Origin: Monilinia fructicola
Lineage: Eukaryota; Ascomycota; Leotiomycetes; Helotiales; Sclerotiniaceae
DNA length: 64,000 nt
Reading direction: 5' to 3'
NCBI GenBank assembly: GCA_008692225.1
Contig: VICG01000005.1
Location: forward strand, 646,001 to 710,000
The translations under genes and the position numbers were made by a program. Within the stretch, counting starts at the first letter, position 1. Each line of letters opens with the position of its first letter. Shown piece by piece: positions 1-11,144 of this stretch. The notes under the pieces were generated by a model. That model was given only the letters and a program-made list of their open reading frames with translations, was not told the DNA's origin and did not search any database.

Positions 1-2118
1 AAATAATGCTGTTTTTTAAGATTAGATTCTTGATACGCAGTATCGGATGTAATCAAGATTCTCTCCATCCTGCCAGTCAATACTTTGTTATGGTGGGAAC
101 AGTATTGGATATATACCAAGCTTTTGACCCCCACCAAATACGCACACAACAACAAAGCATTATTCTATCGAATTATTTGGGCCTTTTCGATCCCAGAGAA
201 ACAGAAAATGCAATGGCGACATCCCCGCAAACTCCACTTATAGTTGAAGGATTTATTGAGCCGCAATTAAGTGAGCAGAGCTGGTAACACAATAACAATG
301 AACTATATATGTAGCCGAGAACAAAACTATGCGCAGAATGCCTAGGTATATTTAGTTTCGATGAAGGCGGAGATCCCAAGGTATCAATGTTGTTGGAGCC
401 TATACCAAGATTTTCCAATATCCAACCCGATTTCACTTTCTTAACCCCCAAATTTGCCTCGAATAAGTTCATAATGTGGCACTTTCTACCCAACAGCTAA
501 TCCAGCTGACAGAGACCAATCAAAGGCCTAAAGAAATACTAACGAATACTGGAAAGCGCGCTCAATGTCACTAAAGACCTTTTTCTATTTTTGCTTCCGA
601 TAGTATCGACAATTCTCACTATGAATCAGGCTGCAGGGTTGAATGCGGGTTTAATGTACATAGCTCAATATGATGTTCTGTATCTTACCACTTCGACGTG
701 TTTCTAAGTCACCAGTATCCGCTTCATATCAATACATAGACACCACAATTTTCTGTGTGCAACACGAGCGACAAGGGTAACGTCTCATGGCAAAAATAGG
801 CGCTATACATTGGTTATGCTGAAAGACAAGCATTGCACTTTCAGAGATAGTCCAGCTTGTCGGTATGGTGAGTTTGAGACTAACTCGTTTTATCCTTCCC
901 GAAAAAAATAAAAACTCTTACTCGGCCCTCGAATGTGACTCGCAATGTTCTTCCCGATTTGTTTGTTTTGAATGACCTTATAATCTAAACATAAGTTATT
1001 GGGAGATGAGTATGAACTTGGATCCTTTCGATGCTATACATATGGGGTAAAGAAGGTTCTAAGGTGTTGATGCCCTTGTGCGCTCTATTCTATTAGGTAC
1101 AGTGGAGAAGGCTTCGGGCAACTTCAGAAGACTTCTCCCGGTGACTAAGAAGTAAAGAAATGAGTAATTAGAGGGCCCGCGAGTTTGATATGCTGGTTTT
1201 TACCTTAATTAACGGGGGTACCTCATCGTGAAAAGCTAGCTCCCATATTAGGAATTTCTTATATTCACATAAGGAGTTGACAGTTCCTGTTCTTCCCTAT
1301 CATTTTTATTATTAAATAAGAAAAACCACCTCGGTGCAGGAAGATGCTTATAACCCTGCATTAACAAACTAGCTGCCATTCTTGAAATTCTGCAACTTTG
1401 GAGACGTCAAAGCCACCCCGTGATATCGGTTGACTTTGATACCTTGCCCATATTTTACAGTAAGCCGTGACATACAGTCAAAAGCGCAGCGTTCACGGTA
1501 CACCGCGCTAACACGAACTCCTCAGCCCAAGACTCTTGGAAGTCCCATAAGAACGATACCGGCACCGATATTTCTCTTAAATCACCGCCTCCATCTATTC
1601 ATCGAATTTAGTTTCGTAGAGCAATCCAATTAAATGAACATTTTTTATGCGGCGCGGAAAGCCCTTTGATTGGTTGTTTCAGCGGCTGCTGGCCACCCTT
1701 TGGAATGTGTGCTAATTATGCCGGATTTCGGGCATTTGGTGATTCCAGTTGAGGGGTGCACCGAATAATCGTGTTTTCTTACTTGTGGATTTTGATTTAG
1801 CTGCGAAATTCGTGATTAGTAAATGATATATTGAATAAGAAGATTAAGAAGCAACTGCGAAGATCAAGATTTGTATTTCTAAGCTGATATATGAGTTTTA
1901 TTAATCTTTTGATGTTTTGATAGTGCAATGGTTGGTGCATCATAGAGAACATTTGCCATGGAGAAGGGGAGGATCAAAGTGACTAGACGACGAGAAGATG
2001 TTGATGAAATAGTATAAATACAAGAGGGTCTCCTCAAAGACTTGTTGTCCAGATAAACAAACGGAAATACATATTTTCTCAGCTCGTCTTCGAGTACAAG
2101 ATCAAAAGAACCATCAAC
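1..2118. other. Intergenic, no gene supported
   Basis: No reading frame here has recognisable family motifs, and the few short open frames are unsupported. The stretch ends with the promoter and 5' leader of the FMN-reductase gene. One CCTAGG palindrome lies near 340. I see no RNA gene or mobile element. Confidence 0.5.
2013..2020 (+). promoter_or_regulatory. TATA box of the FMN reductase gene
   Basis: TATAAATA lies 99 bases upstream of the reductase ATG, a spacing that would leave a leader of roughly 70 bases. The match and position are seen directly; use as a promoter is inferred. Confidence 0.45.
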
Positions 2119-2751
2119 ATGGGAATCAAGAAAATCGCTCTTATAATTGGTAGTACCCGCGCCGTCCGAGTCGGACCCAGCGTCGTAGACTTTGTCCACA
2201 AGACTCTCCTCTCCTCTAAAGTTTCTCCCGTTCCCGAAATTACAATCGTAGACATCGCGGCCTTCGCCCTACCCGTCTACAACGAAACCGTCATGCCGGC
2301 CACTGTGCCTCACCAAGCCTCCTTCACACACGAGCACTCGATCGCCTGGTCTACTGAAATCTCCAAATACGACGCCTATATCTTTGTGTCCGCTGAATAC
2401 AACTACGGACTCCCTGGAGGTATCAAAAATGCTATTGATTATTTGTATAATGAATGGATTGGTAAGCCGGTTATGATTGTTACATATGGAATTCATGGGG
2501 GACAGATTGCGAGTAGGAATTTGAATGAGACTTTGAAGGGGATGAAGTTGAGGGTTGTGGAGACGAGGCCAGAGTTGAAATTTGGAGGGGAGGGAATGGA
2601 GGAGGTTTTTGGAGCGATTGGAGGTATACTGGGGGAGAAGAGTCTGAGGTTGTGGGAGGAGACTAAGAGAGAGGTACTGATTAAGGCTTATGAGGAATTG
2701 GTGGAGCTGTTAGAAACTCCTACGGAGCCTGTGAAAGTGCTTTCAAATTAG
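2119..2751 (+). CDS. NADPH-dependent FMN reductase family protein
   Basis: Single-exon gene of 210 aa, the usual size for the flavodoxin-like NAD(P)H:FMN reductase family (FMN_red). These enzymes use NAD(P)H to reduce flavin or quinone-type substrates in the cytosol. Residues 8-14 (IIGSTRA) match the N-terminal phosphate-binding GSTR loop. The segment AEYNYGLPGGIKNAIDYLYNEW, about residues 92-113, is the family hallmark (xEYNxxxPxxLKNAIDxL), followed by a GKPVMIVTYGIHGG strand and turn. The ATG follows the leader with an A at -3, and a TATA box lies about 100 bases upstream. The first half of the gene is C-rich on the coding strand and the second half G-rich, so codon choice flips midway. The exact substrate cannot be read from the sequence. 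Confidence 0.9.
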   Translation: MGIKKIALIIGSTRAVRVGPSVVDFVHKTLLSSKVSPVPEITIVDIAAFALPVYNETVMPATVPHQASFTHEHSIAWSTEISKYDAYIFVSAEYNYGLPGGIKNAIDYLYNEWIGKPVMIVTYGIHGGQIASRNLNETLKGMKLRVVETRPELKFGGEGMEEVFGAIGGILGEKSLRLWEETKREVLIKAYEELVELLETPTEPVKVLSN

Positions 2752-3738
2752 AAATGTGGACCTAGGATTACCTAGGTAGTTTTTTCTATTCTCAAGGGGA
2801 TGGTAAACTTTGGAGTTGTGCCTTAGTAGCTTATTATTTTTTCATTGCCCCTAATTGTATCCATTCAACTACCAAATGGTGAATATACAGCCGGGATATC
2901 GTATTCAACTCATATCTCAATTAACTGCTAACAGAACATGCATTCCAAGAACGAGGCTCGACTCTTGACTGAAGGTTCTCAACTGAACTTTCAGTGATGT
3001 ATAATCATGTTGTAAGGTTAGCGTTCAATAATTTAATAAAAGCAAATACACCAAATACCTAGGCTTCTAGATAGCTATCGAGGGCGATGTATTGTGACCA
3101 GATGAAGTGCTTTTGTACAGTATCCTCTCAACGAATTCGATACATTGGATGGGCCAAATGGAATAACTGTTTTTTTTTTGGTGGTTGAGCAAGCCGCACG
3201 CGAAGTCAAAGTGACACCGCGTAAACACGTGATATACCGGGGAGCAAACACTTTCGCTTATTTTAGCTTCCACACTAGCCTCTCGCACCATTTTTCATTT
3301 TTGCAAAAGTTCGATACGAAAACCTTCAAACTTTCACGACAAACTCTTCGACGACAACGATTGTAATTCCAATCCAGCAGGTCAGTATTTTATCAATATC
3401 TCAATTTATCAACATCAGCATCAGCATCGAAATTACAATCGAATATCAAGAATGGAATCAAATCCAGAATATGTGAAGGAAAATGGCTGTTGGGAAAAAG
3501 AATTGGAAATAGTTGCACAGGATAATTTAAGATGGGAATTGAAAACCTTCTTCGTTCGACTGCAAACCATATCAATACTTGTTTCGCACAACCTCTCTGG
3601 CATATCTGCCGTAGCACATCTGGCCGCGCATTCAAATTCTTCGATACGACAATTTCACATGCCTGCACTAGGATCAAATTGATTCTTCTCTCGGTTCAAA
3701 CTTGGCTAATCATTTTTTATACCACAGAATTAGCAATC
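2752..3738. other. Intergenic: reductase 3' side and RPS8 promoter/leader
   Basis: Contains the palindrome TACCTAGGTA at 2769-2778 just after the reductase stop. The RPS8 upstream region includes a likely leader intron (see separate entry). No additional gene is supported; the open frames around 3150-3680 match no family. Confidence 0.5.
3381..3727 (+). other. Probable 5'-UTR intron of RPS8
   Basis: A donor GTCAGT follows CCAGCAG at 3381, and a pyrimidine/AT-rich stretch ends in ACCACAG at 3727, eleven bases before the RPS8 ATG. Leader introns are frequent in fungal ribosomal protein genes. The signals are seen; that they are spliced is inferred. Confidence 0.4.
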
Positions 3739-4421
3739 ATGGGTATCAGCCGTGACAGCAGACATAAGCGCTCCGCCTCTGGCGCCAAGCGATCCCATTA
3801 CCGTGCGTAGTAGATAGCCCATATATCTTTACTGATATATGTTCCGACCTGAAAACTAAGAATTTTACAGGGAAGAAGCGCGCTTTCGAAGCCGGAAGAC
3901 AAGAAGCAGGTACCCGTATCGGAGCCAAGAGAATCCATCTCGTCCGTACCCGTGGTGGTAACCGCAAATTCCGTGCCCTCCGTCTCGAAGCTGGTAACTT
4001 CTCATGGGCCTCTGAGGGTATTGCCCGCAAGGTCCGTGTGATCGTTGTCGCTTTCCATCCTTCCAACAACGAGTTGGTCCGAACCAACACCCTCACCAGA
4101 TCCGCCGTTGTTCAAGTCGATGCTGCTCCATTCAGACAATGGTACGAGGCACACTACGGTCAAAACTTGGGCCGAAGACGTCAACAAAAGGCAGGCCAAG
4201 CTGTTGAGGAGCCAGACACCAAGAAGAGCAAGTCCGTCGAGAAGAAGCACCACGAGAGATTCGCTGCTGCAGGAAAGGTCGACCCTGCTTTGGAGAAGCA
4301 ATTCGAGGCCGGTCGTCTCTACGCAGTTGTTTCATCCAGACCCGGACAAAGTGGACGTGTTGATGGTTACATTTTGGAGGGTGAGGAGTTGGCTTTCTAC
4401 CAACGCCAATTGAGAAAGTAA
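3739..4421 (+). CDS. RPS8: 40S ribosomal protein S8 (eS8)
   Basis: Component of the small ribosomal subunit. Two coding exons, 3739-3802 and 3871-4421, are joined by a 68-base intron (GTGCGT donor, TTTTACAG acceptor) and give 204 aa, normal for eS8. The start MGISRDSRHKRSASGAKR and the junction giving HYRKKRAFEAGRQ are near-invariant in the family. Downstream, TRIGAKRIHLVRTRGGNRKF and the C-terminal SGRVDGYILEGEELAFYQ block also match. An internal frame from 4038 is only the tail of exon 2. Coding bases are C-ending, as expected of a highly expressed gene. A leader intron is likely upstream. Confidence 0.97.
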
Positions 4422-5076
4422 ATCATCTTCTATGGGATTTGGGATGGGTTGTATTTCATTGGGAATCATGGCATGGAGTTCCTGATATGGAATTATGCGA
4501 AACATGGTTCTCTTCAATAGGCTATGATGAATTCAAAAGCAAATAAGAATACCCCCTTTGCCATTGTTTGTATGTCTACGAGATGAGCAAGGATTCGAGT
4601 GTCAACTTCCGTGAAATCTATATTTGTTGATCTTGCCTGGTTGTTATACCAGATTGCTAACAATTTCTTAAAAGCCATACCAATAACATTTGACGCAACC
4701 CGCTCGAACTTGAAATCTGGGGAAATTACAATGATCGGCCCGGACTTGACTGCAAGGCCCTCGTGTAACTAAACCCATGCTTCTCACCCCGCATTCCTTA
4801 TCAACCTCGTGATTGATCTTCGATATACCTAGGTATATCTAGTGCTCTCGAGTTACCTCCTTCACCCACCTATAATAGATATATTCAATTTCTCTTCTTC
4901 CCATGCACGATTGCCGTCCATTATTCTTGCTTCTCGATGAAAGTGTAGATTTGTATGATACCAATATAAATTTTGAACAACATTGTAGCATACACCGCCT
5001 ATCTTCACTCACGGCATCACATTTTCAACAGCAATTGAATTCAACTGCCCCGTCATAGCTACCAACTTGTATCATA
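4422..5076. other. Intergenic between RPS8 and BLOC1S1-like gene
   Basis: Holds the RPS8 terminator side and the promoter of the next gene. The palindrome TACCTAGGTA occurs at 4826-4835. No further gene is seen. Confidence 0.5.
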
Positions 5077-5913
5077 ATGCCTCTATCTTCTCTCGCACCA
5101 CCACCATCTGATGTCCCCCGTCCCTCCTCCACTTCCTCCCACTCTCACTCTCGCCCAGTCTCTGCATCGGCGTCGGCGTCGGCTTCCACATCAACTCACT
5201 CCCACAATGGAAAGCACCCCTCCTCATCTACTCCCCTTCCCCCCTCCCCAGAAACTACCCGTCAAATAGCCGAAGCCCGCACCGCTCTCAACGCCTCGAT
5301 CCAAAATATATTCACACCCCACGAGCACGCGCTCAAACTTCGAGCTCAAAACCTCCATCAGAACAGTTCAGCTTTAACGAAACAAGAGAACGAGCTGAAG
5401 AAAGAGATAGGAAAATTGGGGAAGGAGGGGGATAAACTGGAAAAGGTGGTCAGAGAGGGACAGAGGAAGGTGAAGGAGTTGGGGAATGTGCAAAATTGGG
5501 CCGAGGTGTTGGAGAGGGACTTTTTGGTTGTAGGAGAGGTTTTAAGGTTGATTGATGGCGAGAGCGAGGAGAGTGAGAGGTGGAGCGAAGATGGCAGTGA
5601 CAGTGATTGGAGTGAGGATGGAGGACATGGAGAAATGGATCAAGAGCGAGATGAGAGGCTAAATGGGGATGGTGGAATGGCCCGGGGTGATATCGATACG
5701 CATATGCCGGATGCGAACACCTCCATACCTGACGCGAATGGTCCTCATACTAACGATAATGGAAAGGGGAAAGGCGTCGAAGAAGAAGGGGAAAGGGAGA
5801 TTATAGCACAGACGGAGGTTATGGATACAGAGGAATCTTCTATATCGACTAATATATCAAATTCGGAACCTTCTTCTAGTTCAATTCGTACTTCGGCTTC
5901 GGGAATAAGTTGA
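5077..5913 (+). CDS. BLOC1S1: BLOC-1 subunit 1 / GCN5L1 family protein
   Basis: Intronless frame of 278 aa. The core, about residues 65-165, is an amphipathic helix/coiled coil. Its closing part (ELGNVQNWAEVLERDFLVV) lines up with the conserved NxxxWxxxLExD segment of GCN5L1/BLOS1 proteins, subunits of the BLOC-1 endosomal trafficking complex. The first 60 residues are a Ser/Pro/His-rich low-complexity region and the last 110 are Glu/Asp/Ser-rich, both probably disordered. Animal homologues are about 125-150 aa, so the tails are extra. The coding strand is C-rich up to about 5390 and G/A-rich afterwards. The assignment rests on one block; function in endosomal or vacuolar traffic is inferred from the family. 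Confidence 0.75.
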   Translation: MPLSSLAPPPSDVPRPSSTSSHSHSRPVSASASASASTSTHSHNGKHPSSSTPLPPSPETTRQIAEARTALNASIQNIFTPHEHALKLRAQNLHQNSSALTKQENELKKEIGKLGKEGDKLEKVVREGQRKVKELGNVQNWAEVLERDFLVVGEVLRLIDGESEESERWSEDGSDSDWSEDGGHGEMDQERDERLNGDGGMARGDIDTHMPDANTSIPDANGPHTNDNGKGKGVEEEGEREIIAQTEVMDTEESSISTNISNSEPSSSSIRTSASGIS

Positions 5914-6263
5914 TTTGAATCGAATTTGAACAAAGTTTTATTGTGGGAGTTATGGGGTGTTGAGGTATTGAGGTATTGAGGTTTTTAGGGGGCATTTTTG
6001 CCATGGATACAGTAAATGAGGTTTTTTCGTGGGTTATGGGTCATTGTACTCCCCCGAGCGATTTGGAGAATATCTGGTTCCGAGAATTGCTTTGCAAAAC
6101 AAGTGTCTTGAGTACCCGCAATTAGATGTGCTTTCAATTGAAGTTTGGCAATCCTTTGAGCTGATCGTCATTTCATATGTCATTGCCAGTGCCAGTGCCC
6201 ATCATATGAGCAAGCATCTCCGGAATTTTCAAACACTTTCTCTACGACTACCCACCCCTTCCC
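5914..6263. other. Short convergent intergenic gap
   Basis: Space between the converging BLOC1S1-like and DUF3237-like genes. It holds a short direct repeat (gaggtattgaggtattgagg, about 5961-5980) and nothing else recognisable. Confidence 0.5.
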
Positions 6264-7000
6264 TTACAAAACCTCGTACGCATCATAGATGACCCTCGTC
6301 CCATTCCTCCCACTACTAGCAATTCCCACAACCCGATTCAACCACCCATACTTCCCCCCATCATCACATTCAAACGTCATGTTTAACCTCATCTTATATT
6401 CATTTGCTCCATGTTTATCCTCTTCCCCAAGCGCCTCCAGGATCTCCCTCGGTCCGGTCCGAACACCAGTAGTCCGCAGATAGATACAGTGGTTATCGTG
6501 AGTGAGGAGATTGTATCGGGTGTCGAGGTGCGCGGTCTGGATTTCGGTGGGGGCGGATGTGTTTTGAATCGTTTCCCAGTCCCCGCCACCTGGGAGGATG
6601 GTGCCGCGGATACGAGGGCCTTCGAATCGTCCGCCTGGAGTTGTCAGCTTTTTCGCTTGAGGAATTTTCGAGGAGTTGGAGAAGAGGATGGAAGGTGGGG
6701 GCGGGGCAAACCTTTGAATATAACGGTCGCCCTGTTACCATGGCCACCGTCACCTATAGGATGGAAATCCTCCATCTCGCATTCGAGGTGGAAGAGGAAT
6801 TGGAGGGAGGGAGTCGGGAGTGTGTATTCGGGTTTTGACCCTATGATGTATTGAAGATTAGTTTGAGGTCTTTGAAGTTTGAGAGGGTAGTTGGGGATGA
6901 GGGGAAGATATATCTTACATTCAGAATTTGCAAGAGTGGAAACGTGATGGGCTTTTTCCACCTCTCCAGCTCCCACTCTTACTTCATTACTGGTTGACAT
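6264..7000 (-). CDS. DUF3237 (UPF0311-like) family protein
   Basis: Three exons on the minus strand, 7000-6919, 6840-6712 and 6634-6264, give 193 aa. The donors are GTAAGA and GTTTGC and the acceptors ATAG and CCAG. Joining them gives the block pattern of DUF3237: an N-terminal LEFxFxLE-type strand; a short IFKGGRFEGPRIRGTILPGG turn where GPxxxGxxxPGGxDW is the family signature; then DTRYNLLTHDNHCIYLRTTGVR (family: DxRYxLxTDDGxxIYVxNxGxR); and a C-terminal WLNRVVGIASSGR matching the usual LNxxxxVGxG end. The biochemical role of the family is unknown. Exon borders rest on frame and conservation. The sense strand is C-rich in the middle and G-rich over the last 200 bases. Confidence 0.8.
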
Positions 7001-9414
7001 CCTTATCTCTTCAATCCTTCCTTATATATGATTATTTCTCAAATTCTGAATACACACAAGATTTATTCAAATCCCTTCCAATGAATAGTATATATGAATG
7101 ATTGATTGATTGATTGATCAGCCAATTGATTGAGATAAATATGATATGCAAAGCAGTGGGACTCGGAATCAGATCATTTTCCTCGAATCTCAATTTATAT
7201 CAAGAAAATCAGATTGTTAATGACGTACTACACTACCATCTTTTTTTAGTCCACTCTGTATTTTCCCGTCTGGTCTAGATCGCTGGTAGGTGTGGTCCTC
7301 GGATCTGGGAAAGCTTAAAAGGGGGTTAGAATGCGGGCCGAGCGTCCATGATGGCGGTAGCGGGATTTCTTTGGGATTTGCCCTAGAGGGGTAGTGCGGA
7401 TACCGTACCTTACTATGTTTGGACTTTTCTGTTGAGATAGTCGGATGTTGTTTTGAGAATTCTACATCATATTGTTTAGCGTATTCTATGTAATTACCGA
7501 GTTTTGTAGTTCCATCCCAGATTTTGAAGCTGGATCGTTCCTTTGTATCTTTGCAGTGCTGCTGATGCTTAGAAGAAACTGCCTGATATACGAGCTGATA
7601 TACCCCTCTTTTTCATGTCTTTGCCTCCTTTTGCATACCTAGGCGAGAGCTCGATTGATTCAGAGACTGGAGTGTGCAGGGACATTGAAGCGACATGTGA
7701 AATAAGGGCACGATAAAAGGAAAACAAAAGCGCACTTAGCTTTGTTTTCTCTATCTTCCATAAGGATATATCCAAATCACAGTGGTGGATTACATTGCAG
7801 GGAAAGATAGCCCAGGATTCAAAGTTAGCAACGGCGACGAGGTTGGATCTGAAACTGATACGGTAATGCCATCTCTATAGGGGCTGGAAAACAGCTCAAG
7901 ATGAACTTTTGTCGATTTCCTTGGACCGATGTATATGAATGCTATGTTTACCTAATCTTTGGTAATATGTGTACAGGAAATGTATATCAGTTGACCATTC
8001 AGTAGCAAACTCAGCAGCGCCGAGTACTCTCATTCCTGAGAAGGGAGCACCGAAATTACTCAACTACCCATAAAAATCAGCCGAGAAAGGACTTCTTCCG
8101 CGCTCTTTGCTCTTATGATGTTCAGCATCCGATATCTGATGCCGATACTGATACATCTTTGGTCTTCAACCCCGTTTCAAACAGCTCTATACCCACGAGC
8201 TCTAGAGTGAGGGCTAACCTCAAGATACTGGAGGTATCACGCAGAAACCATCAGCGTGACATTAGCCCCCCGAAAGTTCAATCTACTTCATGTCATCCTG
8301 GGCATAACTTCAACCATCCATCCGTTCTTCTCCAGTCTTTTCCACAACCCCCATATCAACATCCACGCACATCAACACTCACCCCAGCCAAAGTGCCCCG
8401 CATACGAAGCGTCCAGGACAGAAAAACAAGCCCCACCACCCATGCTCGACCTCGAAATGAGATGCAGCAATCTGGGTCTCGGTCACGACGCCACATGTCC
8501 ACAGACGGAGGAATTCGAAGGCGCAACAAACAGCCCTCATCCTCCCCTCGGAAAGCACCCCGATTTACAGCTACCCCTAGAGAAGAGACGTGAAACCGCG
8601 CCGCAGCGCCACATCAACCCACAAGCCCGGAACTCACTGCGCATCCAGACGAGCGCGCATGCATGATATCGAGCGGTTGAAAGTTCGAGAGTGCAGGCTC
8701 CCTCGTGCAAGGCGGGTGCTTCGTATCATCGATACCTCATCACGATATGCCAACACCTACGCCAGACACGCTCTGGCGATCTCACTCCCCACCATCGCAA
8801 ATCAGAACAAAGCCCAACAGCCCCCTTCCCCTTCCTGCACGCCGTATCCACCCGCACGGGATCCCCCCCAACCTCCCAAGCAAGCTCTCTTTTTGGACGC
8901 CAGAACAAATAAGCCATGCCCGCAAGGCCCTCGCGATATTCGTCCCAGCTCATGCACCGTCCGTCTGCAAGCGCCTTGTTCTCTCGGTGTTTCTTATGCA
9001 GATCTATCTACGCCCATCCCTCCAATCCAGACAAATCACGGGGTATACGTAGGATGTTGGACGGCATGACATCATGCTATGTTACATCGGATCATCCTGT
9101 CGTCTTGTCATATATTGCATCTAAACTAATTTCCAAGAACCCCAAGGCAATGGATATAAAGTCCAGGATACGAATGTGCTCATGCAGTGGATACAAGGCG
9201 ATGGGCTAGCTTATTCAAGTAGGGGGGTGGAGGGACCGATGATTTTGCGGGGTGGAAGGAGCATGGAGGAGGAGGGGGAGGTAGAGGTAGCATGTTGAGG
9301 GTGGGGGTGGAGTATGGGAGGAAGAAGAAGAACGCATGGAAAAGAGAGAAAAGGAAGAGAAAGAAAAAGAGTGGAGTGTGTGATGCAGTACACATAGGCA
9401 CCCGCCTTGAACGC

Positions 9415-9479
9415 AATGAAATGAAATGGAATGGAATGGAATGGAATGGAATGGAATGGAATGGAATGCAATGCAATAC
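9415..9479 (+). repeat. AATGG pentamer microsatellite
   Basis: Thirteen pentamers in register: two AATGA, eight perfect AATGG (9425-9464), two AATGC and one AATAC. Both strands stay open through the repeat, which creates spurious frames. Confidence 0.9.
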
Positions 9480-10303
9480 GATGCAATGTACGACGATCAA
9501 ACCAACTCGTCGATCAACAAACCTTCCATGCAACCCCATGAATCCATCTACAAACACACACACCAACCGCAGAAGAACTTCACACACTAGCACAGAGTCA
9601 CCAAGTGATACTCGGTTTCCCCTCCGCCAGGCGCTCTTACCGTGTATCACGTAAGAATAATAATGGCATGGCCAAAGGAACATCATATAGAAATAAACAT
9701 AGAATACCTACAGTTAGCAACTGAATCCTTAACCCCTCAGGTTGGAAGTGAGTATTCATTGCATCTTAACATCGCAGTCCATCCCGGCCAGCCCAGTTGA
9801 GATCATCCCGTCTTGACCTAGGTAACTTCACATAACCCAACTCAACCCCACCCAACTCAAGCAGTTGAATCTCGAGACCCGCCTGCGAACAGTGGTGATA
9901 CAAAACCAGCATTTGCCGCATCCGCAGACTCTTAATCTCCATTTCTCTAACCCTCCATCCCTCCATCTCTTGCCTGTCTCTCCGTATTCTCATTCTTCTC
10001 TCTGTCGTTCCGGGTTTCTTCTCGTTTGTGCAGGGCAAGTTCGCATGTATCCGTCTAGATGTGATTCTATTGCTGTGATGCGAAGGGTGCTGCATTTGGA
10101 GTGATGGCAATATCCATATAATTTCCAATAGTATCCAACATCAGCCTCACACGCATGCAAAGAGTCAGAGAAAGACTCCGAAGGCCAGCTCATTGAACCG
10201 TGCATACGTCAGTTCAATACAAGGCTCAGTAACGAACATGCCTTCCGCAATTCTAGTCAAAAGTGAAGCCTCTGGTATAAAAGGGGTTTGAAGGACGGTG
10301 CTG

Positions 10304-10359
10304 AAGTATGGCAGGCAAAGTATGGCAGATAAAGTATAGCACATGAAGTACAGCAGATG
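10304..10359 (+). repeat. Four-copy 14-base tandem repeat
   Basis: Consensus AAGTATGGCAGATA in four consecutive 14-base copies (10304, 10318, 10332, 10346), diverging towards the 3' end. It sits 20 bases after TATAAAAG at 10276, so it could be transcribed; no coding frame is attached to it. Confidence 0.85.
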
Positions 10360-11144
10360 GAGAGAGATTGAAAGGCTTCAGTGCCGCATCAAAACAAAGG
10401 AACTCTGATTGGACGTTCATTCACTCGAAATGGAAGCCAATCTTATCTTACTCTACTTGCAAGGCCAGGAAATGCCAAATACCGGAGCAGTACAGCAGCC
10501 AATGAAGGAAACCCCATGACTTGCCCATATGAGACCACAATAGTCTCACCAGTCCCAAAAATTGTACAGCCAGATCATGGTTCACAAACCGTACATCATT
10601 CACTTCCTCCACCTGTAACTCACGTACTTATCAGCTCATCCATCAGCCTTTTTAAGAAGCTCAAGCCCCAATCAAGAGGGGAAAAAATAACCTTATCGTC
10701 CTCGTTTACCTCCCAATCACCAATCGATCTTATTCTATAACCTTCGCTTCCCACAACCTCAATCTTCTCTGAAATAAAGGTAAACAAACAAAAGCAGAGC
10801 TCTTTATTTGCGACATCGACTTGAATAAGTCAGGCAGGTCAGCTATAGACCGACTACGGTCCGTGGTCCATATAAATTTGTTACCATTGGTTCTCTCAGC
10901 TTGTTTGTCTCAGTCTTCTTCCCCTTTACTTCAAGATCGAACTTAGGTTAATCCTCCAATCCCCAAGACCGTGTTGATCCTGGGAATTGAAACAATTTGC
11001 GTCTTACTTACAAGTACCTGCTCATTCATCAAAGAACAAGAAGAATATCGTACCTTGCTACCTTCCCTTTACCAATCACCTCACCTCACGATCGTAACGA
11101 CCATCACAACCATTCAAAGAAAAAAGAAGGAATCAGCCGAGAAA

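Larger units (their letters stand above)
7001..11144. other. Gene-poor 4.1-kb interval
   Basis: No gene is supported. There is a TGAT-type microsatellite near 7097-7120, a stop-poor C/A-rich stretch at about 8150-9070 in which all three plus frames stay open for long distances, an AATGG satellite at 9415-9479, and a 14-base tandem repeat at 10304-10359 after a TATAAAAG (10276-10283). The last few hundred bases are the promoter and leader of the gene at 11145, with TATAAA-like sequence near 10875. Confidence 0.45.

Noticed and set aside
8159..9069. Three overlapping plus-strand reading frames
   Set aside because: No motifs, mutually overlapping, and explained by few stop codons in C/A-rich DNA. 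Kept only as a low-interest finding.
9211..9686. Minus-strand frames rich in HSIPF repeats
   Set aside because: Translation of the AATGG microsatellite, not a protein gene.
10971..11144. Longer N-terminus for the 399-aa protein
   Set aside because: The upstream start is not an ATG in a good context, the first 58 codons read like an untranslated leader, and a good ATG follows at 11145.
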